From positions 563,532 through 627,531 of the forward strand of contig MEHQ01002204.1 of the NCBI GenBank assembly GCA_008828725.1: DNA of 64,000 nucleotides. Direction: 5' to 3'. Source of the DNA: Saccharina japonica. Lineage: Eukaryota > Sar > Phaeophyceae > Laminariales > Laminariaceae. The stretch's first letter is position 1. Each line of letters begins with the position of its first letter. The position numbers and the translations under genes were made by a program. Below the pieces are notes generated by a model. The model was not told the origin of the DNA. It worked only from the letters and a program-made list of their open reading frames with translations, and did no database searches. Positions 24,898 to 37,627 of this stretch are shown one piece after another.

Positions 24898-25371
24898 GAC
24901 ACCATGATACAAATGTTTCGTCTTGTCAACACAGGTCAAGGGCAGTCTGAGGTACGTGTTTCCTGTTATCGCTTGCCGCTCGTGACAACCGATATCTGAG
25001 GGTCCTCTGAACATTCTAGACTTATGATAGGCACACGATTTAGCTTGTACCGAGCCGGTGCCTTGACACTACCTGGGTCCTCGTGGTGAACAGGTGCCGG
25101 CGTTGGTGATACCTTGCTGCTCCCGCCTCCTCCAGCTGACGAAACTCCAACTCGCAGAGTGGTTGGTTTGATATGGTTCACATATGGCATGTGCTTGCTC
25201 GACGTCGTTTGTGAGCAAGGAGGCCTCTGCTGACGAGATTCGGTATTGAGCCGGTATACCACGTAAGGAGGCCTGTTTCGCGAGGGCACTTTCATTCGTC
25301 ATCTCCCTTGAAATGGGTTTCCCCTTAGCGCCTTCGAATATTGCGTACTGTCTAGGTGCACTGTCGTAACA
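24898..25371 (+). repeat. 474-bp direct repeat, copy 2
   Basis: Partner of 24011-24484, separated from it by about 413 bp that include two G-homopolymer runs. Confidence 0.75.
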
Positions 25372-25375
25372 GGCT

Positions 25376-25705
25376 AGTGGTCACCTTTAAAGGCTACTAG
25401 CATTGATTGGTACCCGAGTTCAAATCCCACCGTGGTGAGATTTTAACTTTGTTCGAAAAAATGCAAAGGAACCAAGTGCTGAGAGCACCTTCGTGGCGTG
25501 AGTGGGCGGAATCCGACGCAAGCCGACGAGAGAACAAAGTGATGAAATGTTCTCGAGGAATAAAGGCAAGGCACGTAGCGTTGTGGGGAGTGGGATAAGA
25601 GCCTACGTAGTTACTCCGGATCTGAGTAACGACTGGAGAGGGAGAGAGAAGAAAAGAAGGGCGAAGATAGTAAATGGGGTGGACCAAAAACCAATGTACG
25701 CAGCT
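25376..25705 (+). mobile_element. SINE family 1, second headed copy
   Basis: B-box-like GAGTTCAAATCC at 25416-25427 and a weak A box near 25376-25395. The body matches 14431-14775 (GAGTAACGACT, GGAGAGGGAGAGAGAA and a GCGAAGATA segment). Confidence 0.55.
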
Positions 25706-25885
25706 ATATTCTCTCTTTTCAGCTTTCGACACCCCCGGGGATTGAAGTCAACCCCATATTATTCGTACGTAAAATACTTGCAGAGGTAGTTACGGGGTGA
25801 TTATCCAATGTGCTAAACGTATCGTACGCATACAAAGAAATATCACCTCCAGGGTAGCCCTTGTTCCGACGAGTACAAGCAACTG

Positions 25886-26115
25886 CTGTGGAGAGCGCCT
25901 ATTATAGCTTGGGTAGGCACAATTTCACGAGGAGAGTCGGCGAGGGAAAAAAAGTGCTGCAATCGTCTCGCGCTGAAAATGCAAGGCACCTACCGCACGC
26001 AGTGGGGAGGGAGGGGAAAAGGGCCTACTAAGTGGCCTCGGAACTGAGTTACGAGTAAAGAGGGAGAGAGAAAATGAGGGAGCGAAGATAAATCCATGGG
26101 ACTGAAAAAATATAG
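25886..26115 (+). mobile_element. SINE family 1 body
   Basis: Shares TATTATAGC-TGGGTA, a TCTCGCG-T-AAAATGCAAGGCA block and GAGTTACGAGTA with the copy at 14431. Head absent. Confidence 0.55.
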
Positions 26116-27352
26116 AGATATACATGCACATACTTGAGACACCCCCGGGAATTGAAGTCAACCATAATCATCCCGAAGGGATCCTCAACCTTGTCTGGCC
26201 CGTAAGAAGTAACAACCTCATATCATACGTGAATATATTGGTCTCGGAATTAATGTTTAGACCCAATATGTTTTCCAATATATATGAAGGAACGTACCAG
26301 GTGTACGCATTTATTCGGACTACGTACAGTAGCTGCCACACCGACACACGAAGAGGTACCAAAACCCTATAGGTAGGTACAGCAGGAAGCAATATACTTC
26401 AGCTTTCGAACGATTCTACGTAGAGTCGGTGGGTGAAGTCGGGGGTGTAGCAGAGGTGGGTGAAAACTGAAAACAGGTCCTCAAAAATACCCCATTCAGA
26501 ACTGGAAAAAGTACCCGACACTGATCCGAAGTAGTGTGTCCCCAAATACGTGAGACCAGTTCTAAGGGGGTGAAAGGGCCGGTTATGTTTCAGCCGGGTT
26601 TCTTTCCGGGAAAAGGCGTATTGAGCATCATCACTGGAAAGCTGAAGATTTGGGCCGCAATGTCCCCATTTTAGCAGGGAGGCGTATTTCCTCAACCGGA
26701 ACCCAGACATTTCCGGGAAACAGTTTTTCTCAGCTTTTCCAGAAAAAATCCCCTATTTCCTCTCACTCGAGGAAAAATAGGCGTAAGTGTGGGGGGGGGA
26801 CAAGAACTATCACCCCCGGGTGGCCCGTGGACTACATGAAGCACAATTATAAGATTCGCTCAGTCAGGTCTTCGGGCAGTCATTTTTTTTTATCCTTTTC
26901 ACTCTGCACTCTACCTGCACCAGGTACACAACAAGTGGTAGTAGCAGTTGCGCACAATGCAGTAGACTACTTGCTGAGTAAATAAATATTCATCGGTTCA
27001 GTTGATTTGATGTTTCACTTGTTCATGTCCTCGTTGATTTCGTCCTGCAGCCGCAGCCATTTGATACTGGAATAATAGGACTACTGCCGCCGTAGTGCTG
27101 ATAGCGATCCCTCATGTACGAATACACTTATGTCGCGAGGTGAATCAGCAGCACAAGGCGCAAAGCAGGACGTGAGCAGATAAAGCAGTGCGCTGCTTCG
27201 TACGCGCGTAGCGATCGTGACCTTTTCGGTGACAATAAACTGTAAACATGGACGCTGGACGCCACTACGAAATCCCAGCGTCCTAGCTGCATCTGCGACG
27301 AGTTCACCCTTTCCCTTCGAATATGCTACGTACCTCATATATTTAAAAATTA
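26116..27352. other. Intergenic, no gene called
   Basis: No recognisable domain in any frame. One ACACCCCCGGG-ATTGAAGTCAACC block is shared with 25729-25753. Confidence 0.45.
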
Positions 27353-27665
27353 CAACAACAAAAAACAGCTGTTAGCTCGAGGATTTCGTCGAAACTCATT
27401 TTTGCTAGCGGAATGTAAAACTTCGATCGCGCGTACTTACGGATAAAATATGCCCGTATGCAGGGTGTACATCCCGTATGAGGGGGACACAATCTGAAGC
27501 TGTAGAATTCAGGAAGGGTGTGTATTTGTGGGGGAAGCAAAAAATATATAAATGTATATAATATAAATAAATAAAAATTAGCATACCCGGTATAATATAG
27601 TGTTCCGACGAGTTGACGTGATAGAGTGGGTATACTGTTATTAATAGTAGCGCAAGCCGCCTGTA
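27353..27665 (-). repeat. Dispersed repeat encoding a KMSFDEILELTAV-like peptide, copy 2
   Basis: Inverted relative to 16228-16575. The minus strand reads PEFYSF, CPPHTGCTPCIRAY, IRKYARSKFY and LAKMSFDEILELTAV. Both copies end next to an ACTCTATC-CGTCAACTCGTCGGAACACTATA block. Confidence 0.5.
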
Positions 27666-28380
27666 GTCATTATACGTGTGTGTGGGGTATTTGTTCAAGT
27701 GACCGCTGGAGGGGCACTCTGGGTCGGGGAAAGAAGTAGAAGTTCCACGTGATGGATATATTACCGTCGTAGACACAGGAAGGGGGGAGAAAACATGGAG
27801 AAACATAAAGAAACATGTAGTGGTGCGATAGAAATCGCACCAAACCGCCAAGTGCTCCACAGAGAAACACGCATATTTCCTCTGTGGAACTCCCAAATAC
27901 CGTTACATAAATACCCCTGCACCAAGTACGTTAGCACTCTGAACAGTATTTATATCGCGCGTACTCTGGGTTTTATCTTTACTACATGTTTGTTTTTGAT
28001 ACAGAATAATATACCTAAAATCTTGCACATGGAGCCATCCGTGATAAAACCATGCGTAGATCTTCGTCTTGTGCTCTATACCATAGATTTGATGATGAGT
28101 CTATAAGATATGTAATATATACAAAAAACAAAAGATAATAGATATAATAGATATAATAGATAAGAAGAGGTGTGCGAGGACAGGAAATGGAGTGAAACTT
28201 GAAAGCACATGGATGAATTAATTAATTAGTAATACTGTGCATTAGTTATTGGTATTTGTAAGGTATCTGTAGTGACAATCTTGGTGGCAATCAATAGGTA
28301 GGAGGGGTCTCAATCGTTTTACCCTTTATACCTGTTAATTTTCTTCAAGCCCCCTCCCCGGCCTGCCTCCCTGCTGAGGT
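27666..28380. other. Intergenic, AT-rich, no gene
   Basis: Includes a short ATAGATATAATAGATA tandem tract near 28134-28162. Confidence 0.5.
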
Positions 28381-31300
28381 AGGCCGAGGTCCGTAAGGGG
28401 ACTTAAACCTCGAAAGACCACCCAGATGGATACACGGTCCCTAGCACCGTTCAGAGGGGGATCCTGAGTCTGGCAGTCGGGAGTTACCGCTATCGTGAGA
28501 TCAGGGTAACTCGTGACGCAGCCGGCTCGGGTGGCTGCAGATGGGGTTAAACCCTAACGCCCCGGCTTGGACACCGGGGCCATGCAGCAGCAGAGAGCAC
28601 GGAGAGGGTGGCGGAGTGACCGCACACCGTGTGGGTATGCACCAGAGAGAGGAAGGAGGAGAATCCAGAGCTGGAGGGTCGAGCCGCTCCGGGATGGGGC
28701 GTATCTCTGGTACAACAGACAAGCACCGGGATAACTTGTTTTACTATCCCCCGAGAGTGCGCAAAGCAACCCAGAAAAAACAGAAAAAAGGGCACGAAGG
28801 AGGAAAAGGAGGGGACGGGCGAAGCGTAGGCTGGCTAGGAAAGCACCACGCATCGCCCGGGAGAGGCAGCAGAGTACACTTGTTAGGGTAGCAACCTGGA
28901 ATGTGCGGACTCTGGCTGTAAAGGGGGCTAACGGCTATGAGAGAGCCTACAGCATCCTGTACGAGGCAGCGAGACAAAACGTTTCGGTGTTAGGGCTACA
29001 GGAGACAAGAAGGGCAGGCCTAACGGAATTCGCAGCAGCAGGGTTTCGGGTGTTCTGCTGTGGCACGGAAACAGGTGGAACACACGGTGTGGGAATAGCC
29101 GTTAAAGAGTCAATGTGCAGGAACTCTGCGTACACCACCGAATATATCGATGAACGCCTTATGGCCATGAGGTTTGAGATAACGGGCCACCGCGGAGGGG
29201 TGAACTTCGTAGCTGTGTACGCCCCAACAGAGGTCGTAACCGCCGACAGCAAGCATAGGTTCTGGAGAAAACTTGACAGCCTCGTGCGGGGGATCCCTGT
29301 CAAGGAGTGTGTCTATGTACTGATGGACGCCAATGCGCGGACGGGAGAGAGGGTGGATGGAGAGGACGAACGTATCATGCGCGAGCACGGGCGTGATAAG
29401 CTGAACGACAATGGCAGGCTGCTGCTGACCTTCGCAACGGACAACAGACTAGCAATCACGAACACCTTCTTCCCCACACGTAAGGGTGGGATATGGCACA
29501 CATACAACGGCGTATCGGGGGACGAATGCCGGCGCATCGATTACATCCTCACGCGACAGGCACACCGCGGCCGAGTGTCCAACGTAGTCGTCGTTCCCCA
29601 ACCAGTACGCCCAGTAAAGGCGGACTCAGACCACAACATGGTGGTAGCCACCGTCGACCTCGGTGGCAGACTTGCCCACAACCGAGCAGTGCGGACCCAA
29701 CTGAAACAGCAGCAGTTCAGCCGACAGGAATTGCAGGTCGAAACAGCACGACGGGCGGTGAGCGAGCAGTTCATCCACAACCTCGATCAACAACCGGGTG
29801 AGCCAGCGACCACCACAGCGGGGACGGCGACGTTGTTTACCAATGCCCTCCTCGACGCGGCGCAGACGGTACTAACCGAGGAACCGCGGAGACGACGCAC
29901 GCAGGAGTGGTGTGAGACCCCAGCGACGAGAGCAGCTTTGGAGGAGGCCCTTGCCAAGCGGCGGGAAGCGCGCCGCGCGATGAGGGGCAATTGGACCACA
30001 GCGACATGGAGGACTCTCAAAGCAGCATGTAAGGGAGTGACCGCAGCAGTCGAAACGGGCATTTATGCCCACCTCGATAAGTACGTGGCGGAGCTCGAAG
30101 CGGTCTACAAGGACCGCGACATGAGAGGGCTGTACAAACACCTTAAGAGATCAGTGGGCCTCAGCGGGAGACAAGCGGGGGGACAGCAGTTCGTCACGGA
30201 CGAGAAAGGCGTGCTGCTCCGGAACAAGGAAGACATCCTCCAGCGGTGGGCGGGATTCTTCGGCACCCTCCTCAACACCAAGTCCCCCACCCTGAACCCA
30301 GACATCGCCGAAAAAGTGACGCAACGACCAGCGACGCGAGCCACCCGACGGTTGGGAGCGGCGCCAGACCTCGAGGAGGTGGAACGGGCAACGAAAGGCC
30401 TGCAGAACTGGAAGGCACCCGGCCATGACTCCCTCCCTGCCGAGTTGCTCAAGATCGATGACGACGAACCCGTCGTCCTGGAGCGCCTTCATGCCATCCT
30501 CGTCGACGTGTAGAACGGAAGAGAGATCCCGCAGGAGTGGAAGGATGCAACCATCAAAGTGCTGTACATGAAGGGCGACCGGTCCAACTGCAACAACTTC
30601 AGGGGGATCTCGCTACTATTGCACGTAGGCAAAGTCCCCACCAAACTCATCACCAACCACCTAAGCGCCTTCTGCGAAGCCAACAACATCCTCCCGGAGG
30701 AACAGTGCGGCTTCCGACCTGGTCGATCCACAGGATGCATGCTGTTCGTCGTGCGCCGACTCCAGGAACTAGGGCGGAGAAGGAGAATACCGCTCTACAT
30801 GTGCTTCGTCGACCTACAGAAGACCTATGACTCGGTGGACCTAGAGCTGCTATGGAAGGTGCTGGCCAGGGCCGGGATTCCTGCGGAGATGGCCGCCGTC
30901 ATCCGCCAATTCCACGACGGAATGCGGGCCCGGGTGCGCATGGACGATGGAGAACTGTCGGACTAGTTCTTGGTCACGCAGGGCTTGCGACAAGGGTGTG
31001 TGCTGTCCCCACTGCTGTTCAACGTTTTTTTCGCCGCGGCCCTAGAGGTCGTTATCGTACGATTCAGCGAGGACGATGGTACCATGCAGAACCTAGTGTT
31101 CGTGAAGGAGGAGACGGGAGCGGGGACGGTGACACCACTCGACCGCGTCCGGAGGACGGTGTGGGGGATGCTGTATGCCGATGACGCCGGCGTTGTATCG
31201 AGGTCCGCTAACGGACTGGCGAGGATGATGACCATTATCGTGCAGGTGTTTGGGGAGTTCGGGCTGACGGTGTCGGAGAAGAAGACGGAGACTCTCCTGA

Positions 31301-32650
31301 TGCGCGTAAAGGAGAAGCAGCCAACACCGCCCCCGCCGCCGCTGATCATCGAAGCATCGGGGCAGAAATACACCCAAACCCTCGAGTTCCGGTACCTGGG
31401 CGGCCTCGTCAACGCACATGGCGACCTCACGCGGGAGATCAACTTCAAGAGAAGAACAGCGTCGGCGTGCGTCAGGAGGTATGGCCCGGAGCTCTTCGAT
31501 AGGCCGGGAGCACCGTTTCGACTCAAGGCCCACCTGCTTCAAGCGAAGGCGATGGAGGCACTGCTGTACGGTTGCATGACATGGGCCCCACGTCGCGACC
31601 ACTACCGACTGCTGTGGACGATACACCACCGGCTGCTGCTGCGAGTTAATGGGTACCAGCCCAAGCAAGGCACCTACCAGCAACTGTCCTACGCCCAGGC
31701 CCTGAAGAGGGTCGGGTGCCAGAGCGTGGAAGCCACTGTCCGGCAGCGGCGCCTGCTGTTCGCGGGGGCCGTGGCAAGGCAGCCTGACGGGCGACTCCCG
31801 AAACGACTGATGTTCGGGGAGCTGGTGGGGGGGAAGGAACCGGGCGCGGAGTGCCCGGAGCGGAACTGGCAGACGTGCCTGAAGGACGACTTCAAAACGT
31901 TCGGAGCTACGCACGGCTCTACGGGAGACCAGAGACGTGTCTTCGGAGTCTCGAATTCAGTTTGGGCGAAAGCAGCGAAGGTGAAGGGAGGAAGGCAATG
32001 GTACAAGGGAGTGCTGCAGGGAACTGAGAGGTTTATGACCTCCTGACACAAGCACGGAGAGAAGGCTAGCCGAAAACGAGCGACCAAGCGAGAAAAAGAG
32101 CGCAGCAACAATAAAGAGACACCAAGAACCAACGGGACGGAAGGGGTGCGGAAGAAGGGCGAATCGGCGAGGGAAGAAAACAAGCGAGAAATGGCGGACC
32201 GAGTGGCGCGATATGTGGCGGATTGACTCTCCTGGACTGTTTGTTTGTTTGTTTGTTTGTTTTGCTTTTTTCCCCTCCCCCCCACCGCCTCACCATTGCA
32301 CCACCCCCTCGGGATGACGTGTCAATGTGCTGTCTCTGCGGTCTTGTTTGTTTGAGTGTTTGCTTGTACTTTTGACTTGTCTCTTTGTCTTTGCCTTTGT
32401 CTTTCTCCCTTCGTTGTTTTTGACCTTTTGCAGTTACACTGCTCGCAGGCCGGGGATACATCAGTCGCACGGGACCATAGTTCCCTTCCCCCGTATCATG
32501 TCTGCGTTTATAATCGGGGTGGAGGACTCGATTTGTTTGCCTGACCGGCGTGAACCCGGCACGGAACACGCCGGCATTATAGGGGCACCAAGATAGAATC
32601 AGGGGGCGTGTACCCCCGATTGGTGATGTTGACTTTTCCATTTTTATTTT
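28381..32650 (+). mobile_element. APE-type LINE, near full length but broken
   Basis: A non-LTR retrotransposon. The 5' start is placed where identity with the second copy (62576 onward) begins. The right end is approximate because the second copy is cut by the window edge. It has a 5' leader of about 500 bp, one long endonuclease-reverse transcriptase frame, and a 3' region with a TTTG microsatellite (32239-32262). No target-site duplication could be identified. Confidence 0.8.
28735..32046 (+). pseudogene. LINE endonuclease-reverse transcriptase polyprotein with two TAG stops
   Basis: One frame of about 1104 codons interrupted only by TAG at 30511-30513 and 30964-30966. The N-terminus is basic, followed by an AP-type endonuclease (about 28885-29650) with ATWNVRTL, LGLQETR, YAPTE, MDANARTG, RRIDYIL and a catalytic SDHN. 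The reverse transcriptase has FRGISLL, EEQCGFRPGRST, FVDLQKTYDSVD (motif A), QGLRQGCVLSPLLFN (motif B), YADD at 31174-31185 and a C-terminal domain to the TGA at 32046. The second TAG aligns with TGG (Trp) in the copy near 63940; the first sits where Trp is also plausible. No in-frame ATG was found at the start, so translation initiation is unclear. Its role was target-primed reverse transcription. This copy is presumably inactive unless the stops are read through. Clade not assigned. Confidence 0.85.
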
Positions 32651-32871
32651 TACCTTCACATAGCGTGTAGAGGGGAGCGGAGGGCTCCAGACTATCTGTT
32701 TTTGACTGGCTTTGATCGCTTTGCGGACCCTTCGGGTTCCACTTTTATTTCAGTATACCTTTTTTGGGTAAGTTAGCCTGTGACCACGGGAATCGACCGT
32801 GTCAAGTGTTGGATTAGTACGGACAGATGGAGGTACTGGATAGAGAGACCGGCACGGTTTTTAATGTGAAG

Positions 32872-32923
<52 letters not shown>

Positions 32924-33755
32924 ATCCCCAGTGTTCTATCCATACAAACAAAGAAACAAAAACAAAAACAAAAAAAGGAAGGCGGGGGGGGGAGAAGATG
33001 GGGGGGGGGACAAACAGAGACAGGCATAAATCCACCAACCAGGTTGACAGGAGGTATTTTAAATTCTAGTCTATGCATTAAGTTTGAAGGTAGTTTGTAT
33101 CAAACGAAAAGTGGTCAATCAAACGATTTTTTTACAATAAATAGCAATATTTGTAATATGTCTGTTGTACTGAGATTGCATGTGTTGCTGGTGTTTTACG
33201 GTTTCGTGAGGGCTGAGATCGTATGCGTTGCTGGTGTTATACGATTTTCGTGAAGGGTGTAAGTCTGTGGTTTTTCTGAAACGATGGTATCGAGGTCAAC
33301 AACAAACAGGTGTTTGGGTTAGGGTGCGTGGCACGGGGGGGGCGGGGTTAGTACGTAGGGTAGGTGGTGGGGGATAGATGTATCGTATTTAATAGCATGT
33401 TGAATATGTATAGTATTTAATAGCATGTTGAGTATGTATATAATAGCATGTTAAGTACACGGGGGCGAAAACTGTGAGAGCGAAGATGATGTTTTAAAAA
33501 AATTTTACACACAGTTTTTTTATGCTGTCATGCAATAGTATTGAACTATACATAGACTACCCAACCCAGTAACCCCCTGTCTTTGCAGTCGCGGACCCCG
33601 GTCCATTCCAGTCCCATTGATCAGAGCGTGTCGAAAGAGGATCGCTGTTGTACGTACTCATCATTCCTCATTTATGGCGCATGTGGTTAATCTATAGACG
33701 AGTTCACGCGCGCGGTTTATATGATTTATATTTTGTACGATACTGCAGTGCACTC
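32651..33755. other. Spacer between LINE and LTR element
   Basis: Contains the CAA microsatellite at 32874-32923, G homopolymers, a GGGTTAGGG-like stretch near 33318 and TAGCATGTTGA short repeats (33400-33450). No gene seen. Confidence 0.5.
32874..32923 (+). repeat. CAA trinucleotide microsatellite
   Basis: About 50 bp of uninterrupted ACA/CAA units. Confidence 0.95.
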
Positions 33756-34165
33756 TGTTTGTGGTATGCGGTTGCTTGGTACTGGTTTCCCGATATGTTG
33801 GAGTTTCATACTGGTCTACGGAGATTGGGGTTTATGGCATTATGATCTGAGATTATGGATGCCTCGCGTGGATGCTGCCCCTTGCGGTGGCAGTCGCCGA
33901 TGTTCATGATACGACCCAAGCTTTGATACAACGATACTGCTCGTATATATGTGAGGGGTGCAGTCGGTGACAATCCTGGTGCGGCCTACCTCCTGCGTGT
34001 GGTTTATATGATGGGCCTTTGACGACAGGTAGGTACTGGCTCTGCTTGTGTGTATATTTGGGTATTTGGTGATACGAGTACATTATCTACTACTCCTCCT
34101 TGACGTCTCGCGGTATAGGCACGCGGGCCAGCAAGGGACACGTTCGACCGCGACGTATACAAACA
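33756..34165 (+). repeat. 5' LTR
   Basis: 410 bp, from TGTTTGTGGTATGCGG to GTATACAAACA. It differs from the 3' LTR by scattered substitutions, a 13-bp gap near 33837 and a shorter gap near 34105, so the insertion is not recent. Confidence 0.88.
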
Positions 34166-34213
34166 CGATTATCGTTGGTTTCCGGGCCCGGGGCTTTCTG
34201 AAGGCTTGTTGTT

Positions 34214-34770
34214 ATGGCCGAGGAGGCCGAGCTGCTTCGACAGCAGCTTGCGGAAGCGGCGGCAACGGAAGCTGAGAGGGTAGTGGCTGCAACAAACGAG
34301 CGTCTTCGGCAGCAGATTAAACAGGTGTCGATGGCTTTGGCTGGGCGAGACGCGACGTTGGCGGCGACGTTGGCTGCGCGAGACGCGACGGTGGCTGAGC
34401 GAGACGTGGCGTTGGCAGCGGAGAGAGCGTTGAGGATGTCAGCCGAGAGGGCAGCCAGGAATGTTTTGGAGCAGCAGCGGCACGAGGCTGAGGAGGTGGA
34501 GATTGCTCTTGCTGAGCCTGCTGTGGAAAAGCTCGCTGAGCCGCTAGCCGCGTCCGTAGAGGGGGTCGAGAAGGCAGCAGGAGGAGTCGGGCCCAGATAC
34601 GAAGACATCATGGAAGTGGACATGCTTCGTGATGCTGGCGTACTGCCTGCGAGAAGTTTGGAGGCGTCTCTACAGCAGCAGCACGAGGCTGAGGAGGAGG
34701 AGCTTGGTGGTGCTGGCGACGAACCGAACTGTGGCGATGGACGAGGGGTGGAGCTCGTGGGAGAGGAGAC

Positions 34771-34803
<33 letters not shown>

Positions 34804-34954
34804 GTCGCGATATATCCCCTTTGAGCCGGAGAAGCAGGCACGTTATATTTTCCAACTTTCTTTGGATTCAGTGGATTGGATTTTCTTGGTCATTTGTTTT
34901 GTTTTTGTACCTCTCTGTATCTTGGCCGGCATATTTGAGCAAGAATTGCTGTAG
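34214..34954 (+). CDS. Coiled-coil protein with C-terminal membrane segment, carried by LTR element
   Basis: 246 codons, ATG to TAG, starting 48 bases after the 5' LTR. Residues 1-105 are Ala/Glu/Arg-rich with heptad-like spacing and duplicated units (AGRDATLAATLAARDATVAE), predicting a long coiled coil. Acidic segments follow. A nine-residue Ser run encoded by CAG/AGC repeats lies near 187-195. A hydrophobic stretch WIFLVICFVFVPLCILAGIF precedes the last few residues, like a tail anchor. No zinc knuckle, protease or other retroelement motif is present. The position is where gag normally lies, but the sequence does not look like a known gag. It could be a captured host gene. The membrane segment is unusual for a gag-position ORF. 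Confidence 0.7.
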
Positions 34955-37627
34955 TTGTGGTGAGCTTGTACTCGGTATGTTATATCGCAGCTCGCGAGGA
35001 CTGCTGTAGTTGTGTTATTGTTCCCTGGTATGATGGAGCACAGCTATATTGTGTGTCTTGCTGTTGGAATTACGGGGGGGGGTTGTGAGGCCATGATTCT
35101 ACAGACAAAGTGCACTGCTGTGTGGAACCAGTTTGTGATGGACTGATTATACGGCAAGCATCAGTGTATGGTATTGTTTGACTGTTTGATTGTTCAGCAG
35201 CAGTGTATGGTTTGTTAGACTGCTGCTGTGTACTGGTATACCGTATTATATGTATACGTTGATGCATGATACCCGTACTGCTATGTGTTGCTTGAAGCAT
35301 TACAAGAGGTGGGTTGCCAGCTTGATTTTACAGCGCATGGTCTTATTGTGTTGGAACATTACTGCTGATTATTGGCTTGATTTTGCAGCGCATGCTATAT
35401 AATGTGTTGGGGAAACTACTGCTAATTTTGGCTTGATTCTTGAATGCATGATCAATGCGTTGGAAAATTACTGCTAATTTAAGCTTGATTCTACAGCAGT
35501 ACATGATATTTATGTGTGAAAATCGGTGCTGATGCGTTGTAAGGGTAAACGTTATTTTTCATGGCCATGGAGTAGAAAGAGCAACCAGAAATCGGTACTG
35601 ACGTTGTTTTGGTCACTATTGTTGAGTTGGGAAGGATCACGAGAGGGGTTGATGGCATGATCCTACCCACAGACATAGTGAATAATGATTTGGTTCGTTA
35701 TCTAACGATTTTACTTGGTTCCTGGCGCTGAAACTATCCACCCGATGCACCCTTTGCTCAACTAGTCAAACTGCACCCTCACTCTGCGGATTTATGAGAT
35801 GTAGTCCATGCCGCGGTAACGTTGAGCCGCGGCGGAAGACAAGCGTCGATTCCGTGGGGTAGGGGGCAGGAGGTGGGAGTTGAGCGCGTGGGGTTGGGGT
35901 AGTTTAGTAGCAATGGCCTACAGTAGATTTAATGATTTTTATCATTTATTACAATAGGAATTGAAGAGACGAAATATTTATGACGCTTGGGTTGTAATTT
36001 GTTTTCATTGGATATACGAGTAGAGTTATATGCACCTGGTATACTGGTATCTAATATTTGGCATTCTGAATTGCTTACTACGACCTCTGAAGTACGATGC
36101 CAGAATACTATAGAATAACAGCATCAATAGCTGTATATTGTCACGTATCTCGGTATGGCAGTCCATTTATCGTGACATTGGGGTATGATTGAGAGACGAT
36201 GCTTTACGTGATATGTCGAGGGCCTAAAGGCTTGTTTTGGTACGAGGATAGTTGAATTAGAACGCTGGATCGAGCAGTCTTGTACCTGAGTGCACGCATA
36301 CAACGACAACGACGTTCTGTTTGTTTCGCTGTCTACGGTGCTCATTTGGTATAGATCGCTGATGTTTCTGGGTTGTGGGTTTGGACTTGAGTTTGGTTTT
36401 GATTTTATGGTTGAGGGATTTTAGAGTCACACTGATTTCGCAGCATTTACTATCAACCATGCGATGAATGTTTTGTCGTCTACCGAGCAGGTGGGAGATA
36501 GTAGTTGTATTCGGTAACACGGCGAAGACTTTCCATCGCAGATAGTGATGTCGGGTTATGTCATACGTGCATGCGGACTATGCACGCAAGGCTACTGACC
36601 GGAGGTCTGTCTCTGGTGGAGCAGTTATGCGCGCTGATGTCTGTGTATGGTTCGATTATAGGACGTAGATGTCTGGAGCATGCGGCTAAAGTGTAGTTTG
36701 AGATTAACACGTACGGTCGGCAGAACAGCATGCCGACTTTCTCATCAAACCGTTGCACGCTGGAACGTTTCGTTTTGACCGTGGCTCTGTGGAGAACTTG
36801 TTGTGATTTCATCCACTGGTTCGTTTGTTTGTTTGTTTTTTCGGGGGGTGTTGGGGCATTTGGTTTTGGGGGATAATAGTAGGAGTTTTCGATGTGCATG
36901 GGATGTTTTTGGAAAGTACTTGAAGAATTAACATGCAACTTCAGGAGTTGTTAAGGAAATGGAGAAAGTGTTGGGAGGTACACATACATTGAAAAAGGTT
37001 AATACGCCAATAGAGTATGCCGATGGTCTTGATGAATCGTGCCGTACGCTTGGGCTATTGGTCGACTGCGCACAACGTACAGGGGAACCTATTACTGATA
37101 CCTATACTCGTAGTACGTTTGGATTCAGATGCCGATTGCTGTCTTCTTGTATACTTCCGAAGAGAGTGTCAAGCAGAGGGGCTGCTATGATTTGATTTGA
37201 GATGTTCTATATCAGAGAGGTTCTGTTGTTGTGCTCTTACAGAGTACACAGCAGGGGGGCCGATGTTATGGGGCGGCACGGGATCTATGTGAAGACACTA
37301 TTATTGATTTTGTTTGAAGGTTTTACCAGGATACTCACGTTTGTTAGGTTTTCCCCTTCCCGTAGTTACTGTCTCGTTATAGTTTAGGAGACATATACTG
37401 GAGTCGATCTTAAGAGATTTGGTATCGGGATTGCCGTTTTACGTTGGCAATCCTTGAGGATGGAATTAAGGATTGCCGTTTTTTACCTCGGCAATGATGA
37501 AGGATGGAATTTGGGGTTCGGTTTTACCTTGGCGATGATTTATTATGGAACTTGGGACTTGCCGTTTTACCTGGCAATCGGTGATGAGTTATCCGGGACC
37601 TATCGTATCGCGCACAGAATAGGGGGC
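34955..37627. other. Non-coding interior of the LTR element
   Basis: 2.7 kb without a convincing ORF. It contains loosely repeated segments (TTACTGCTGATT-TTGGCTTGATT-type units at about 35320-35500 and TTGCCGTTTTACCTTGGCAA-type units at 37425-37585). It ends with the purine tract AGAATAGGGGG. Confidence 0.65.

Noticed and set aside
24011..25371. Calling the 474-bp direct repeats LTRs outright
   Set aside because: TG...CA ends can be drawn, but flanks (CACAA versus GGCTA) do not match and no primer site or polypurine tract is visible.
27405..27896. 163-codon minus-strand ORF
   Set aside because: It overlaps a dispersed repeat in a different frame from the conserved peptide, and the rest is AT-rich with Tyr/Ile runs.
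31093..32659. Antisense ORFs of 110-273 codons across the LINE
   Set aside because: Shadows of the GC-rich reverse transcriptase frame on the other strand.
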